From: Pyramidobacter sp. C12-8
Lineage (GTDB): Bacteria; Synergistota; Synergistia; Synergistales; Dethiosulfovibrionaceae
DNA: 64,000 nucleotides
NCBI RefSeq assembly: GCF_002007215.1
Contig: NZ_MUHX01000011.1
Coordinates: forward strand, 1 to 64,000
Reading direction: 5' to 3'
The translations under genes were made by a program, and so were the position numbers. The stretch's first letter is position 1; the number at the start of each line of letters is the position of its first letter. Of this stretch, positions 63,686 through 64,000 are shown piece after piece. The notes under the pieces were generated by a model. It saw nothing but the letters and a program-made list of their open reading frames with translations, was not told the origin of the DNA and did not search any database.

Positions 63686-64000
63686 TGTGATCCCTCCTGA
63701 GAATGATATAAGACCAAAGGGTTTGTTTCGGTAAATTACCATAACCGCCTGAGTTGGGCAAGTACAAGAAGAATAAATAAGTTTAATTTTCTGAAAAAAC
63801 GGCGAAGACCATCTCCCGTCGACGGTGAAATCGGGAACGCGCCATCTCCGGCGGCTGTCCAGTAAGCGACAGTCTATGAAAAAAATGCGGGCTGCGGAAG
63901 AGACCTCGACCGTTCGTTTTTTTCGAAGCCCGTCGCGTCATGGCCGCTGGATCTGTCCCTATATTATTGAGAATTTTTTTCTGGAATATGCCTTGTAAAT
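63686..64000. other. Upstream region of the YfcC gene
   Basis: 315 bases with no credible gene. The first 20 bases hold the SD and leader. AT-rich stretches near 63770-63795 and 63960-63990 could hold minus-strand promoter elements, but I see no clear hexamer pair. No repeat or RNA fold stands out. Confidence 0.3.

Overview
The window is 64 kb of GC-rich bacterial chromosome, densely coded in short operons on both strands. It has no rRNA, tRNA, CRISPR array, transposase or recognisable prophage. The gene set points to an anaerobic, amino-acid- and peptide-using diderm: a Kdo-type LPS sugar cassette shows an outer membrane, and there are several M20 peptidases, AbgT and YfcC transporters, lysine decarboxylase, an iron-sulfur flavoprotein, and HrcA/CIRCE heat-shock control. 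My best guess is Synergistota (Pyramidobacter/Jonquetella-like). This rests on gene content and style and was not checked by any search.

Layout. (1) 0.1-7.4 kb: a pyrimidine/carbamoyl-phosphate operon, pyrB, a dead dihydroorotase homologue, carA, and a carB whose open frame runs into a C-terminal DapF-like domain that lacks the first catalytic cysteine. (2) 7.4-12.8 kb: iron-sulfur flavoprotein, rfbA, PepT-like peptidase with a NERD-domain membrane protein, and an AbgT transporter. (3) 13-19 kb: CitA/CitB-type two-component system, a possible small RNA, a B3/B4-domain protein, a secreted poly-proline protein, a nitroreductase and a cupin. (4) 19-22.3 kb: kdsB-kdnB-kdnA, predicted to make and activate 8-amino-Kdo (Kdo8N) for LPS. 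(5) 22.8-28.1 kb: hisS, aspS and a 666-residue RNase III with several dsRNA-binding modules. (6) 28-36 kb: envelope proteins of unknown role and lysine decarboxylase. (7) 36-42.8 kb: ADP-ribosylglycohydrolase, sbcDC, and ribBA under an FMN riboswitch. (8) 43-51 kb: a two-gene RCK channel system with an odd selectivity filter, an LEA-like protein, threonine synthase, and a gtr-type glucosylation operon. (9) 51-64 kb: ftsH, CIRCE-controlled hsp20, NCS2 permease, DnaQ-like exonuclease, a redox operon (DUF2400, thioredoxin-like, CXXC microprotein, 4Fe-4S membrane protein), a cysteine-repeat secreted protein, phosphohexomutase, and a YfcC transporter with an M20 amidohydrolase.

Non-coding structure is rich. 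Many gene ends carry very long, often perfect palindromes that act as (bi)directional terminators. Two sites match a full 16-bp parS (ParB site), one of them at the centre of such a palindrome. A 150-bp mobile-element-like repeat (MITE-like) with shared terminal inverted repeats occurs in two full and two partial copies; both full copies abut the TAA stop of the neighbouring gene. The points most worth a second look are the CarB-DapF fusion with its partner pseudo-dihydroorotase, the multi-dsRBD RNase III, the repeat family, the parS sites, and the channel/RCK pair.
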